Source: Cupriavidus basilensis (GTDB lineage: Bacteria; Pseudomonadota; Gammaproteobacteria; Burkholderiales; Burkholderiaceae). From it: 64,000 nt of DNA. A model generated the notes under the pieces. It did no database searches, was not told where the DNA came from, and worked only from the letters and a program-made list of their open reading frames with translations. The stretch spans positions 2,976,001 to 3,040,000 of the forward strand of contig NZ_CP062804.1 in the NCBI RefSeq assembly GCF_008801925.2, written 5' to 3'. Shown here piece by piece: positions 35,013 to 42,989 of the stretch; within the stretch, counting starts at the first letter, position 1; each line of letters opens with the position of its first letter. The position numbers and the translations under genes are program-made.

Positions 35013-35978
35013 TCATTCGATCTCGCGCTTGCCGCCGCGGATCATCTCAACACTGTTTTGCGCGACGCTGCTCGCGCCATGGGCGCGCTGCGCGATGGCT
35101 GAGGGTGCCGGGACCGGCGATGGCGCTGCCTTGGCGGGAAGCGCGTCACCCCGTGCCCCGCCTGCGATCCCTGATAGTGCAACGCCTGCCATTGCGCGAT
35201 CGGATGGCGCCAGCACTGCGGCTGGCGCCCCCCCTTTTGCCTGCGCCTTTGCCTGCATGACCGGGGCAGGATCCTCAAACAAGCCTTCGGTGGGAACATC
35301 CGGATCATCGGGATTGCGCAGGGCCAGCAACAGGCGCCCGGTTTGCTGTGCGATAGCCAGCTTGCCGACGTTGGCCACCGGTACCGCCAGCACGGCGGTC
35401 TTCGCGCCTTCGCGGCGCGCCATCATTTGCTCGGGCGCCGGCTTGACGGCTTCATTGACCGTCCCGGCGCCATAGGCCAGCACGCGCAGGCGCGCGAGCA
35501 GCATGCGCGCCTGGCTGCCTGCGATCTCCTGGCCATCGCGGCGGAACACCGCGAACACATCGACAAAGTCGCCCGGCTGCACCTGGTTGCCAACGCCAAT
35601 CACCTCATCAACCGCAACCGCCACCGCGCGCTCGCCCTCTTTGACCTGTGTGGCAAGGCCCGCCAGCAGTTGGCTTTCCAGTACCGGCACATTCGCGCCG
35701 ATGCCAACCAGCGGCACCTGGCCAGCCACGCGGGCCACCTCGGTGTAGGCACCCGCCGGATTGATGGGCAATTGCTCTACCTTGAGCGCATCGACGGGGA
35801 CTGGCTTGCCGGCTTCAATCGGCTTCACCGTGACCACCACCGGATAAGACTGCGTGCTTCCCGCCACGGGCTCTGCTGGTTTCGCCGGCGTACGTGCCAC
35901 GCGCCACGCGAGCAACGCCAGCAACGCGGCAAGGACGAGCAGCGCGATGGCAAGCACGCGGATCTGTTTGCTGGTCAT
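35013..35978 (-). CDS. rcpC: Tad pilus assembly protein RcpC (CpaB), SAF domain
   Basis: A 321-residue protein anchored by an N-terminal membrane helix (VLAIALLVLAALLALLAWRV). The SAF domain follows (VTVKPIEAGKPVPVDALKVE, AGQVPLVGIGANVPVLESQL), then the RcpC-type beta domain (GERAVAVAVDEVIGVGNQVQ, PGDFVDVFAVFRRDGQEIAG). The C-terminal 80 residues are Ala/Pro-rich and low in complexity (KAQAKGGAPAAVLAPSDRAM). RcpC is thought to help the secretin assemble in the periplasm. It lies 97 bp upstream of rcpA. Confidence 0.93.
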   Translation of the reverse strand: MTSKQIRVLAIALLVLAALLALLAWRVARTPAKPAEPVAGSTQSYPVVVTVKPIEAGKPVPVDALKVEQLPINPAGAYTEVARVAGQVPLVGIGANVPVLESQLLAGLATQVKEGERAVAVAVDEVIGVGNQVQPGDFVDVFAVFRRDGQEIAGSQARMLLARLRVLAYGAGTVNEAVKPAPEQMMARREGAKTAVLAVPVANVGKLAIAQQTGRLLLALRNPDDPDVPTEGLFEDPAPVMQAKAQAKGGAPAAVLAPSDRAMAGVALSGIAGGARGDALPAKAAPSPVPAPSAIAQRAHGASSVAQNSVEMIRGGKREIE

Positions 35979-36074
35979 GCTAAATCTCTGGTTTGGATAC
36001 TCTGGTTCGAATAGCTGAAATCTGGCTTAGGCACATGTCGACAAACGGCGCCCGCTCGTGGCGTGGGCAGATTC

Positions 36075-36539
36075 TCATGTGTCAGGCGCCAGCTGCACCG
36101 TTGCGCTGCCAGTCAGCGTTGTGGGAATGGGTACCCCAGGAATGACCGGCAAGATCGCGCTTGAGGGAAGGTTCAGCGTCACCCTGACGCAGACCGAGCC
36201 GCTCGGGTTGGCGCAGGAAACAGTTTGCGCAATATTAGCGGTGGAAATGACGCTGCTGATGGAGGCAGGCAGCACAGCCAGAGCTGTCGTCGAAGCCGCA
36301 CTCACCCGCAGGGCCTGCGTGGCAGCCGCGTTATTGGCTGATGCCCCGCTGGGATAACGCAGGGCTGCACGCGCGCCTTCTTCCGCGGCAAGCGTCAGCG
36401 TCTGCTGCAAGGCCAGCACGATGCCGAAATAGACAATGCCGATCACGACGGCCAGAAACACCGGCAGCACGATGGCAAATTCAAGCGCAGCCGTTCCGGA
36501 CGAGCGCGTCCGCACGGCGTGGTTTCCCCGCAATGGCAT
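36075..36539 (-). CDS. tadE: TadE-like minor pseudopilin
   Basis: A 154-residue protein. The N-terminus RTRSSGTAALEFAIVLPVFL matches the TadE prepilin-like motif, with cleavage expected after the Gly of SSG and a Glu at +5 of the mature protein. A hydrophobic helix (FLAVVIGIVYFGIVLALQQT) follows, then a mainly beta domain with a likely disulfide pair (TVSCANPSGSVCVRVTLNL). TadE proteins are processed by the locus prepilin peptidase and support Flp pilus formation. No separate second TadE or TadF gene is seen, only the larger TadG at 25975. Confidence 0.92.
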   Translation of the reverse strand: MPLRGNHAVRTRSSGTAALEFAIVLPVFLAVVIGIVYFGIVLALQQTLTLAAEEGARAALRYPSGASANNAAATQALRVSAASTTALAVLPASISSVISTANIAQTVSCANPSGSVCVRVTLNLPSSAILPVIPGVPIPTTLTGSATVQLAPDT

Positions 36540-36618
36540 ACTTCACCCGGTTATCTTTTACTTTTTGCGCCGACCGGTGGCGCGGGCGACAGGCGGTTGG
36601 CTAACAGCCCGTCGCCCG

Positions 36619-37122
36619 CTACCTTCCCAAAATCATCCAGACCAGCAAGCCGATCGCAAGGTACGCGGCGTACGGAATACCGCGCTCCTCCGCTGTATGG
36701 CGAGCCGCACTGGGGACGCTCATGCCGACTCCTCGGTGCAGCAAGCTTGCGAAATGGTCTCGCCATACAGCCCAGACCGTGCCGGCTTGCATGCGCACCA
36801 GCAATGCATGCGCAAGCGCCAGCAGGCTGCCGACGACCCATACCGTCACCAACCCCATTGGGCCGGTGAACAAACCCGCTATCGCGAAGAACTTGACGTC
36901 ACCCGCACCCATGCGCCCCAGCGCATAGACCGGCAACATGACCAGCAAGCCAATCGCAAACCCAAATACGCGCGAAGCCAGTCCCGGCTCAGGAATATGC
37001 CCGAACAGCAGCATCAGGCAGACAGCCACCAGGGTGGCTGCCAGCACGGCATTGGGTACTTTCCGATAAGCTAGGTCGGTCCAGATGGTTACCGCGCAGA
37101 AGAGTGCGGCAATTGCCACCAC
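36619..37122 (-). CDS. tadV: Tad locus prepilin peptidase TadV (CpaA)
   Basis: About 167 residues, an A24-type aspartic protease of the inner membrane with around five hydrophobic segments. The first catalytic Asp is in WTDLAYRKVPN and the second in RMGAGDVKFFAI (the GxGD motif). It cleaves the leader peptides of Flp, TadE and TadG. No ATG is suitably placed: the frame remains open into flp, so GTG at 37122 (or 37119), seven bases after the flp stop, is the probable start by coupling. The C-terminus ends LAIGLLVWMILGR. Length is typical for the short CpaA type. Confidence 0.9.
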   Translation of the reverse strand: MVAIAALFCAVTIWTDLAYRKVPNAVLAATLVAVCLMLLFGHIPEPGLASRVFGFAIGLLVMLPVYALGRMGAGDVKFFAIAGLFTGPMGLVTVWVVGSLLALAHALLVRMQAGTVWAVWRDHFASLLHRGVGMSVPSAARHTAEERGIPYAAYLAIGLLVWMILGR

Positions 37123-37126
37123 TCTG

Positions 37127-37309
37127 TCAGGCGGCAGGAAGGAGCGCGAGGATCCTTGCTCCGAGGTTGGAAAAGCTCGTCGAAAGGTTGTTACCAAGTG
37201 CGGTGGCACCAACAATCATGCCCATCGCAATCAAGCCTGCAATTAACCCGTACTCGATTGCAGTTGCTCCTTGTTCGTCCCGAAGAAAGCGTGCCAAAGC
37301 GTTTTTCAT
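37127..37309 (-). CDS. flp: Flp family major pilin
   Basis: A 60-residue pilin precursor. Leader MKNALARFLRDEQG is followed by ATAIEYGLIAGLIAMG, with the conserved Glu-Tyr pair at +4 and +5 of the mature sequence, and a hydrophobic helix. Cleavage by TadV after the Gly of DEQG is expected. The C-terminal part (ATALGNNLSTSFSNLGAR) is short, as usual for Flp. It is the first gene of the locus, with GGAG a few bases before the ATG, and probably the most highly expressed. The upstream region 37310-37675 carries a sigma-54-like site. Confidence 0.96.
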   Translation of the reverse strand: MKNALARFLRDEQGATAIEYGLIAGLIAMGMIVGATALGNNLSTSFSNLGARILALLPAA

Positions 37310-37430
37310 GATGTCACTCCGTTTTTGATTTATTTCATCACACAGCGTCCGCTTACCCCTCCGACACCGCCTCGCTCTTGTGGCCAGGCTAGTACCGAGC
37401 AGTAACGCTGGTGAAGAATTTATAGATCAA

Positions 37431-37446
37431 AGCCATGTATCAACCA
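37431..37446 (-). promoter_or_regulatory. Possible sigma-54 promoter upstream of flp
   Basis: On the minus strand, TGGTTGATACATGGCT has GG and GC dinucleotides separated by exactly 10 bases, as required for a -24/-12 promoter, but it matches the full consensus only in part. It lies about 120 bp upstream of the flp ATG. The locus ends with a sigma-54 enhancer-binding protein, which makes the site worth noting. The rest of the 366-base gap 37310-37675 holds a small hairpin at 37548-37561 and the repeat tract at 37631-37666. Confidence 0.35.
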
Positions 37447-37630
37447 TACCCCCCCTTGGAGTTATAGTTGTCTCAGCATAGTGGCTGACGTCCGTTTGAA
37501 AACAGTGTCTTTTTAAAGAGCAAACGTTCTAATCGCGTCAAGTACCACACCCGTTCGGGTGAGCCATGTGGCGCGGTGTGATGTAAAAGGATGCGCAGCC
37601 GCGGGGTAAGGACGACTGCGCACCGTAAAG

Positions 37631-37666
37631 ACTTATTCGACTTATTCGACGTACTCGACGTATTCA
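37631..37666. repeat. 9-bp tandem repeat, four units
   Basis: Units ACTTATTCG, ACTTATTCG, ACGTACTCG and ACGTATTCA lie end to end. The tract begins 10 bp beyond the stop codon of the minus-strand lipoprotein gene. Confidence 0.85.
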
Positions 37667-37675
37667 GATCAACAA

Positions 37676-38851
37676 TCAACGAGCCAGGCCGCCGAGCAGA
37701 TTGGTCAGCGCCGGCGTGTTCGGCGTGCTCGATGTCGTCGAAGCCGCGCCCGCTGCGGCGTTGCGCGCGCCGCTCAGCACACCCGTCACCGGTGCCAGCA
37801 AACCGGCCAGGGGCCCCAGTGCGCCGGCAGTGCCCGTGCCCGCGGAAGCGCCGCCCGTCACGCCGGCAAGCAAGCCGGTCACGGGTGCCAGCACGCCTGC
37901 AGTGCCTGCGCCCGTGCCCGAGCTGGAACCGCCCGCAATGCCGCCCAGGGGCAGGTTGTTGAGCAGCCCGCCAAGCGGATTGCCGCCGGTGCCGTTGCCG
38001 TGCACCAGCACGCCGGTCCCCGCGACGGTCTTGCCGGCTTCGGTCACGACACCGCCGAGGCTGGAGACCAACGGGGCCTGGGCATTGGTCAGCAAGCTGC
38101 CGCCGCTGGCCACGGAGTTGCCAAGGGTTGCCAGCAGCTTGTCCAGCGGCGCGCCAAGGCCGGTGGCGCCGCCAACCGTTTGGGCAACGGTGGTGACCTG
38201 CGTGGTCAGCGGCACGATCACCTTGCTCACGCTGCCCGTGACCTGCGCCACGGGGCCGGTCGAGAGCGCCTCGCCGAGCTTGCCGCCGGCCATCGTCACC
38301 GCGCCGCCAACCTGATTGACCAGGCCACCCACGGGCGTGGTCACCGCGCCTAGCGGCGCCAGTTGCCCGGTGCCGAGGCTGCTCACGAGATCGCCCGCGC
38401 TCGATACCGTGACGCCGGCTTTCTGCACCACGTTGCCCGTGCTGGACACGGTGATGCCAAGCGGATCGGTAACTGCGCCCATCTTGCCAAGGCCGTCGCG
38501 CACACCCACGCCTAGCGCACCGACCGTGTTACCCGCGTTTACGACTACGCCGCCGAGCGCGTTGCGCGTGGCGTCCGGCAGGAGCGGCACTTGCGCAGCC
38601 TGGATCTGCTTGCCGATATCGCTCACCGCATTGCCCGCTGCCACCACCGTATTGCCCACGCCTTCCGTGACCTTGGCGGTAGGCGTGGTGTCGGGCGTCG
38701 CAGCCGGCGTGTTCGGAGGGGGCGTGGTCGGCGTGACTGCGCTGGGGCTGGCGCCGCTGCCGGAGCCGCCTGAGGAGCAACCTGCCAGCAGCAACAGTGC
38801 GGCCGCGCAGGCGAGGGTCACGGATGACATCGGGGCGAAATGCGCTTTCAT
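37676..38851 (-). CDS. Glycine-rich repeat lipoprotein (family with 39547-41121)
   Basis: A 391-residue protein with a lipobox (AAALLLLAGCSSGG), so it is predicted to be lipid-anchored after Cys. A Pro/Thr/Ser-rich spacer (ASPSAVTPTTPPPNTPAATP) is followed by about 250 residues of degenerate repeats rich in Gly, Val, Ala, Thr and Leu (AGNTVGALGVGVRDGLGKMG, PVGGLVNQVGGAVTMAGGKL) and a Gly/Ser-rich tail with APVTGLLAGVTGGAS. It shares order and wording with the divergent gene at 39547, so the two are paralogues. It is not a Gly-X-Y collagen, although such proteins are sometimes labelled collagen-like. AGGAG lies six bases before ATG 38851. I infer a surface or cell-envelope role; the function is unknown. 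Confidence 0.9.
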   Translation of the reverse strand: MKAHFAPMSSVTLACAAALLLLAGCSSGGSGSGASPSAVTPTTPPPNTPAATPDTTPTAKVTEGVGNTVVAAGNAVSDIGKQIQAAQVPLLPDATRNALGGVVVNAGNTVGALGVGVRDGLGKMGAVTDPLGITVSSTGNVVQKAGVTVSSAGDLVSSLGTGQLAPLGAVTTPVGGLVNQVGGAVTMAGGKLGEALSTGPVAQVTGSVSKVIVPLTTQVTTVAQTVGGATGLGAPLDKLLATLGNSVASGGSLLTNAQAPLVSSLGGVVTEAGKTVAGTGVLVHGNGTGGNPLGGLLNNLPLGGIAGGSSSGTGAGTAGVLAPVTGLLAGVTGGASAGTGTAGALGPLAGLLAPVTGVLSGARNAAAGAASTTSSTPNTPALTNLLGGLAR

Positions 38852-39160
38852 GGGATCTCCTGGTCTTCCTCGCGGAAGGTTCTCCTTTGGAACTGCAATC
38901 GAATTGGCTCTTGGACGATGCATGCGAAGCCTTGAGCGCGGATCGCAATACGACTAGGGCGTTTGCTCCGCGCCGCGCTGTGCGCCGCGCTTGTCGGGAG
39001 TCAATACCGCAAGCTGCGTGCCACCCGCATGGCACGCTGTCGGCACGGCAGTCCATCCACCCTGGCACCGCGGCGCAAACCGTTGTTTGACGCGGGATGG
39101 CGAGCATGAGCTAGTCACGCGTCACGTTGCACAACAAGGCCGCCCCGTGCCGCGCGGCGT

Positions 39161-39177
39161 GTTACGTGCTACGTAAC
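39161..39177. promoter_or_regulatory. Inverted repeat between divergent lipoprotein genes, candidate operator 1
   Basis: GTTACGT at 39161-39167 pairs with ACGTAAC at 39171-39177 across GCT. It shares the TTACGT half-site with the palindrome at 39304. Apart from these two sites, the 695-base gap 38852-39546 holds no gene I can support. Confidence 0.55.
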
Positions 39178-39303
39178 GTGTTCCCCCCTAGATGTTCCCG
39201 ACGCGCAGCCGCGCACGCACTGTCTGCCCAAACGTTGCCGACACGCTTGGCATGCGGCCGCGGCACAGGGAACAGGGCCGCGTTGTTCCGTATGGGCGCC
39301 ACG

Positions 39304-39317
39304 GCGTTACGTAACGC
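39304..39317. promoter_or_regulatory. 14-bp palindrome between divergent lipoprotein genes, candidate operator 2
   Basis: GCGTTACGTAACGC is a perfect palindrome, followed by another half-site (GCGTAAC). It contains the same GTTACGTAAC core as the site at 39161, about 140 bp away and 230 bp before the plus-strand lipoprotein start. Confidence 0.55.
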
Positions 39318-39546
39318 GTAACACCGAAACACCGCACAGCGCGCGCATGTCTGGTCCTTTCCCGGCTATGTCTCATCCTCTTCAAACCCAAGCGTGGCAA
39401 GGCTTGGCGCGTTTTTATCCGGCGTCCGCCCGCGCGCCGGCGGCATGCGGGCACGCACTGGCACACCCTTTGCGCAATGCAGTGACAACACGGCATGCGC
39501 CACGCGCTCCGTGATTTCACGACGGGAAGAAAAAAAGGAAAAGGTC

Positions 39547-41121
39547 ATGCGGACTCAACAGATTCTCATCACGGCATTGCTCGGCTCGCTGTTGGCACTC
39601 GGCGGTTGCGCCAGCGGTGGCGGCACAACGTCCATGGATACCGGCAGTGGTGCGGGCACCAGCAATGGCGGCGGTACCAGCGCAGGCACCACCGGCGGCA
39701 CCGGTACCGGTGGGGGCACCAACGCCGGCACGGGTGGTGGCAGCAACGGCGGCAACAACGGTGGCAACAATGGCGGGAACAACGGTGGCAATAACGGTGG
39801 CAATAACGGCGGTAACAATGGCGGCAATAACGGTGGCAACACGGCCGCGCTGACGCCGACCAGCAAGATCGTCAATCAGGCGGGTGGCATCGTGACCTCG
39901 GCCGGCAACGTGGTGAGCGATCTCGGCACGCAGATCAAGAACACCAACCTGCCGATTCTCTCGACCCAATCCAAGGATGGCCTGGGCGGCGTGGTCGGCT
40001 CACTCGGCGCCGCGGTCAGCACGCTTGGCAACGGCGTGCAAAACGGCCTGGGCAACATCCCTAACGCCACCAACCCGCTGGGCACCACGGTGGCTAGCAC
40101 CGGCGGCGCGGTCAGCCAGGTGGGCAATGCCGTGACCAATGCCGGCGCGCTCGTCAGTGGCCTGGGCAGCGGTCCGCTGTCGCCCCTGGCAGCCGTCACC
40201 ACGCCGGTGGGCTCACTGGTTTCGCAACTCGGCACCGCGGTCAATGGCGCGGGCGCCCAGCTCGGCACGGCCCTCTCGACCGGCCCCGTGGAGCAACTCA
40301 CCGGCGGCGTCAGCAAGCTCATCGTGCCGCTCACCTCGCAACTCACCAGCACCACGCAGACGCTCGGCGCTGCCACCGGCCTGGGTGCTCCGGTCAACAA
40401 CCTGCTGGCGACGCTTGGCGGCGGCCTGGCCACGGCGGGCAACACGATCAAGCAGACCAACACGCCGGTGGTATCGGGCGTGGGCGGCATCGTCGCCGGT
40501 GCGGGCAGCACGGTGGCCGCGCTTGGCGGCGTGGTCTACAACCCGAGCGGCACGGGTACCGGCAACCCGCTGGCGCCGGTCACGGGCCTGCTGGGCGGCC
40601 TCACGGGTGGACTGACTGGTGGTAGCGCAAGCGGCCCGCTGGCGCCCGTCACCAGTCTGGTCAGCGGCCTGACCGGTGGGCTCACCGGCGGCCTGGGTGG
40701 TGGTAGCGCAAGCAGCCCGCTCGCACCTGTCACCAATCTGGTCAGCGGCCTGACGGGCGGACTCACCGGCGGCCTGGGCGGTGGTAGCGCAAGCAGCCCG
40801 CTCGCACCTGTCACCAATCTGGTCAGCGGCCTGACCGGTGGGCTCACCGGCGGCCTGGGTGGCGGTAGCGCAAGCAGCCCGCTCGCGCCTGTCACCAACC
40901 TGGTCAGCGGCGTGGTGAGCACGGTTGCCGGCGCAGCCGGCGGTGCCTCGGGTGGCGGCGCAGGCAATGTGCTGGCACCGGTTACCGGCATCGTCGCGGG
41001 CGTCACCGGCGGCAATGGCGGCAATGGCGCGAGCAGCGGCAGCGGCTCGGGCAACAACGCCCTGGCGCCGGTTACCGGCCTCGTGAGTGGCTTGCTGGGC
41101 GGCCTCGGCGGCAAACGCTAA
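39547..41121 (+). CDS. Glycine-rich repeat lipoprotein with Gly-Gly-Asn-Asn and 27-residue repeats
   Basis: A 524-residue protein. The lipobox is LLALGGCASGG; AAAAAAGGAAAAGG precedes ATG 39547. Residues 24-65 are Gly/Thr/Ser-rich, and about residues 69-98 are near-perfect GGNN repeats. Residues 100-345 parallel the divergent paralogue (IVNQAGGIVTSAGNVVSDLG, VSQLGTAVNGAGAQLGTALS, TGPVEQLTGGVSKLIVPLTS). Then come four copies of a 27-residue repeat with core PLAPVTNLVSGLTGGLTGGL, and a Gly-rich end. It is a predicted cell-envelope or surface protein, possibly fibrous. A terminator follows and a TpsB-type transporter gene starts 198 bp downstream, so secretion through that partner is conceivable but unproven. 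Confidence 0.9.
   Translation: MRTQQILITALLGSLLALGGCASGGGTTSMDTGSGAGTSNGGGTSAGTTGGTGTGGGTNAGTGGGSNGGNNGGNNGGNNGGNNGGNNGGNNGGNNGGNTAALTPTSKIVNQAGGIVTSAGNVVSDLGTQIKNTNLPILSTQSKDGLGGVVGSLGAAVSTLGNGVQNGLGNIPNATNPLGTTVASTGGAVSQVGNAVTNAGALVSGLGSGPLSPLAAVTTPVGSLVSQLGTAVNGAGAQLGTALSTGPVEQLTGGVSKLIVPLTSQLTSTTQTLGAATGLGAPVNNLLATLGGGLATAGNTIKQTNTPVVSGVGGIVAGAGSTVAALGGVVYNPSGTGTGNPLAPVTGLLGGLTGGLTGGSASGPLAPVTSLVSGLTGGLTGGLGGGSASSPLAPVTNLVSGLTGGLTGGLGGGSASSPLAPVTNLVSGLTGGLTGGLGGGSASSPLAPVTNLVSGVVSTVAGAAGGASGGGAGNVLAPVTGIVAGVTGGNGGNGASSGSGSGNNALAPVTGLVSGLLGGLGGKR
39748..39842 (+). repeat. 12-bp tandem repeats encoding Gly-Gly-Asn-Asn
   Basis: About eight 12-bp units (consensus GGCGGCAACAAC with third-position changes) inside the lipoprotein gene. 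The number of units may vary between strains by slippage. Confidence 0.85.
40624..40911 (+). repeat. 81-bp tandem repeats, three full copies plus one partial
   Basis: Copies begin at 40624, 40705, 40786 and 40867 with an exact 81-bp period, each starting AGCGCAAGC and encoding a 27-residue unit. The copies are nearly identical in DNA, suggesting recent duplication or ongoing recombination. Confidence 0.9.
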
Positions 41122-41176
41122 GTGTCAAGCAGGCAATACATGCTTCGCGCTTCATGCGCCTGCATGTAAGAATTAA

Positions 41177-41205
41177 AAAAGGGGCGCGTTCGACGCGCCC
41201 CTTTT
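41177..41205 (+). terminator. Terminator after the repeat lipoprotein gene
   Basis: AAAAGGGGCGCG at 41177-41188 pairs with 41194-41205 (12 bp, TTCGA loop), ending in TTTT. It separates the lipoprotein gene from the transporter gene and could also act in reverse. Confidence 0.85.
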
Positions 41206-41318
41206 AAAAGAGAACGCGATCGGCCACGCAGCAGCGCCAAGGGTAGCGGCACCCCTGGCGTCATTGGCACAGCGCGTTAAAGCCGCATGCTGATTTTTAC
41301 GGATCCAGGGGTATTACC

Positions 41319-42986
41319 ATGACGCACACACACCTGCGTGTTGCCACGCTGCTGCTCGGCATCGGCGCCTGCAACAGTGTCCTTGCGGAGCCACGCAGCC
41401 CGATCCTGGGCGATCCCACGCAAACCTTGCCTAGCATCGCGCCCGCGCGCCCGCCCGAGAGCAATGTCACCGTGCAGGTCGAACGCCCGGACTCCGCGCT
41501 GCAAAACCTGCTCACCAGCAAGCTCACGCCGCAGCGATTCCAGATCGAAGGCGTGAAGGCGATCCCATTCGCGGAGATCGCAGCCAAGTTCGCACCGCTG
41601 GCCGGCAAGGAAATCACGGTGGGCCAGCTGCTGGCGGTGGCGAATGAAGTCACCCAGATGTACCAGCAACGCGGCTTTCCGCTGTCCTTCGCCTTTGTCC
41701 CGACGCAGAGCTTCGAAAATGGCAATGTGCTGGTCACGGTGGTGGAGGGCCATGTTTCCACCATCACGATCCGCGGCGAAGCGGGCCCGGCCGAAGGCCG
41801 CCTGCGCGCCATTGCAGAGCAATTGATGCAGGACCAGCCGCTGCGCCGCGAGACCTTCGAGCATTACGTCAACGTGCTGGCGCTGCAGCCCGGCGTGCAG
41901 GTGGCCGCAACCGTGCAGCCGCCACAGACCACGGACGGCGCCTGCGAGATGGTGCTCGAGGTCAAGCGCAAGCCTTTTACGTTTGGCATGGGCCTGGATT
42001 ACAAGGATCCGAGCGTGCGCGGCATCTTCACCGCCACCACCAACAGCCTGACGCCGCTGGGCGAACAGATATCGGTCTCCGCACTGGCGCCCCGGGGCCC
42101 GGACCACGAGGAGTACTACGTCGCCAGCTACGGCCAGCCGATCGGCACCGAGGGCATGATGGCCCGCCTGAGCGCCTCGCATTACCGTGGCGTGCCGCAG
42201 AACGGCACGCTGGCGCAGATCGGCTTCGATACGCGCTACGTGAACGATACCAAGCGCCTCGGCGGCACGCTCAGCTATCCGGTGATCCTCAACAACGCGC
42301 ACTCGCTCACGGCTACCGGCGGCCTCTATGCCAACGACCAGTTCGAGCGCTATACGCAGTCGGGCACGGGCAGCCAGATCGCGCTGACCACCCATGTGCG
42401 CGTGCTGAGCGCGGAACTCGCCTACGTGCAGCGGCAGGAAGGCCAGACCCGCAGCGCCACGCTAGGCGTCTACAAAGGCATGAACGCGCTTGGCGCGAGC
42501 CGTGAGAACAACGTCAACGACCTGGACTTCGTGCGCAGCCGGCTGGTGGTGTCGCAGGCCACCGACTTGCCCTGGGGCTTCGGCGTGGCGGTATCCGCGG
42601 CGGGCCAGTACAGCGGGCAGCGCCTGGCGTCGAGCGAGCAGATCAGCTTTGGCGGCCGCTTCTTCGGGCTCGGCTATCCGGCTGGCGAGGTGGCGGGCGA
42701 CAAGGGCTGGGGCGCGTCGGCTGAGATCAACCGCCTCTTTACGCCTGGCCTGACCTACCTGAAGACCGTGCAGCCTTACGTGCTGACAGACATGGCGCGC
42801 GTGTACTCGAACAGTTTGTCGCTGGTGCACCGCACGCTGCAGTCGGTGGCCATCGGCCTGCGCTTCTCGGACCGGCGCTACTACACGCTGGATGTCTCGG
42901 TGGCGCAGCCGGTTGGCGACAAGCCGACCAATGCCGCGCGCCGGTCACCGCGCCTGAACGCAACTTACTCCTACCAGTTTGAATAG
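41319..42986 (+). CDS. TpsB-type two-partner secretion outer-membrane transporter (ShlB/FhaC/HecB family)
   Basis: A 555-residue outer-membrane protein. The signal peptide (MTHTHLRVATLLLGIGACNS) ends near VLAEPRS. A POTRA region follows (about 65-200: KLTPQRFQIEGVKAIPFAEI, QLLAVANEVTQMYQQRGFPL, VLVTVVEGHVSTITIRGEAG), then a 16-strand barrel domain with the family motif FGMGLDYKDPSVRGIFTATT and the expected end strand ATYSYQFE. Such proteins secrete a large TpsA partner across the outer membrane. No TpsA with a TPS domain (filamentous haemagglutinin type) is in the window. The only large candidate cargo is the lipoprotein encoded just upstream. The start is at the ATG after the GGATCCAGGGG stretch. 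Confidence 0.93.
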   Translation: MTHTHLRVATLLLGIGACNSVLAEPRSPILGDPTQTLPSIAPARPPESNVTVQVERPDSALQNLLTSKLTPQRFQIEGVKAIPFAEIAAKFAPLAGKEITVGQLLAVANEVTQMYQQRGFPLSFAFVPTQSFENGNVLVTVVEGHVSTITIRGEAGPAEGRLRAIAEQLMQDQPLRRETFEHYVNVLALQPGVQVAATVQPPQTTDGACEMVLEVKRKPFTFGMGLDYKDPSVRGIFTATTNSLTPLGEQISVSALAPRGPDHEEYYVASYGQPIGTEGMMARLSASHYRGVPQNGTLAQIGFDTRYVNDTKRLGGTLSYPVILNNAHSLTATGGLYANDQFERYTQSGTGSQIALTTHVRVLSAELAYVQRQEGQTRSATLGVYKGMNALGASRENNVNDLDFVRSRLVVSQATDLPWGFGVAVSAAGQYSGQRLASSEQISFGGRFFGLGYPAGEVAGDKGWGASAEINRLFTPGLTYLKTVQPYVLTDMARVYSNSLSLVHRTLQSVAIGLRFSDRRYYTLDVSVAQPVGDKPTNAARRSPRLNATYSYQFE

Positions 42987-42989
42987 GTG

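Noticed and set aside
39748..40911. CRISPR-like array
   Set aside because: The repeats are in frame within a coding region, directly abutting and without unique spacers.
37676..41121. Labelling the repeat lipoproteins as collagen-like
   Set aside because: No run of Gly-X-Y triplets is present; glycine spacing is irregular, so collagen triple helices are not supported.
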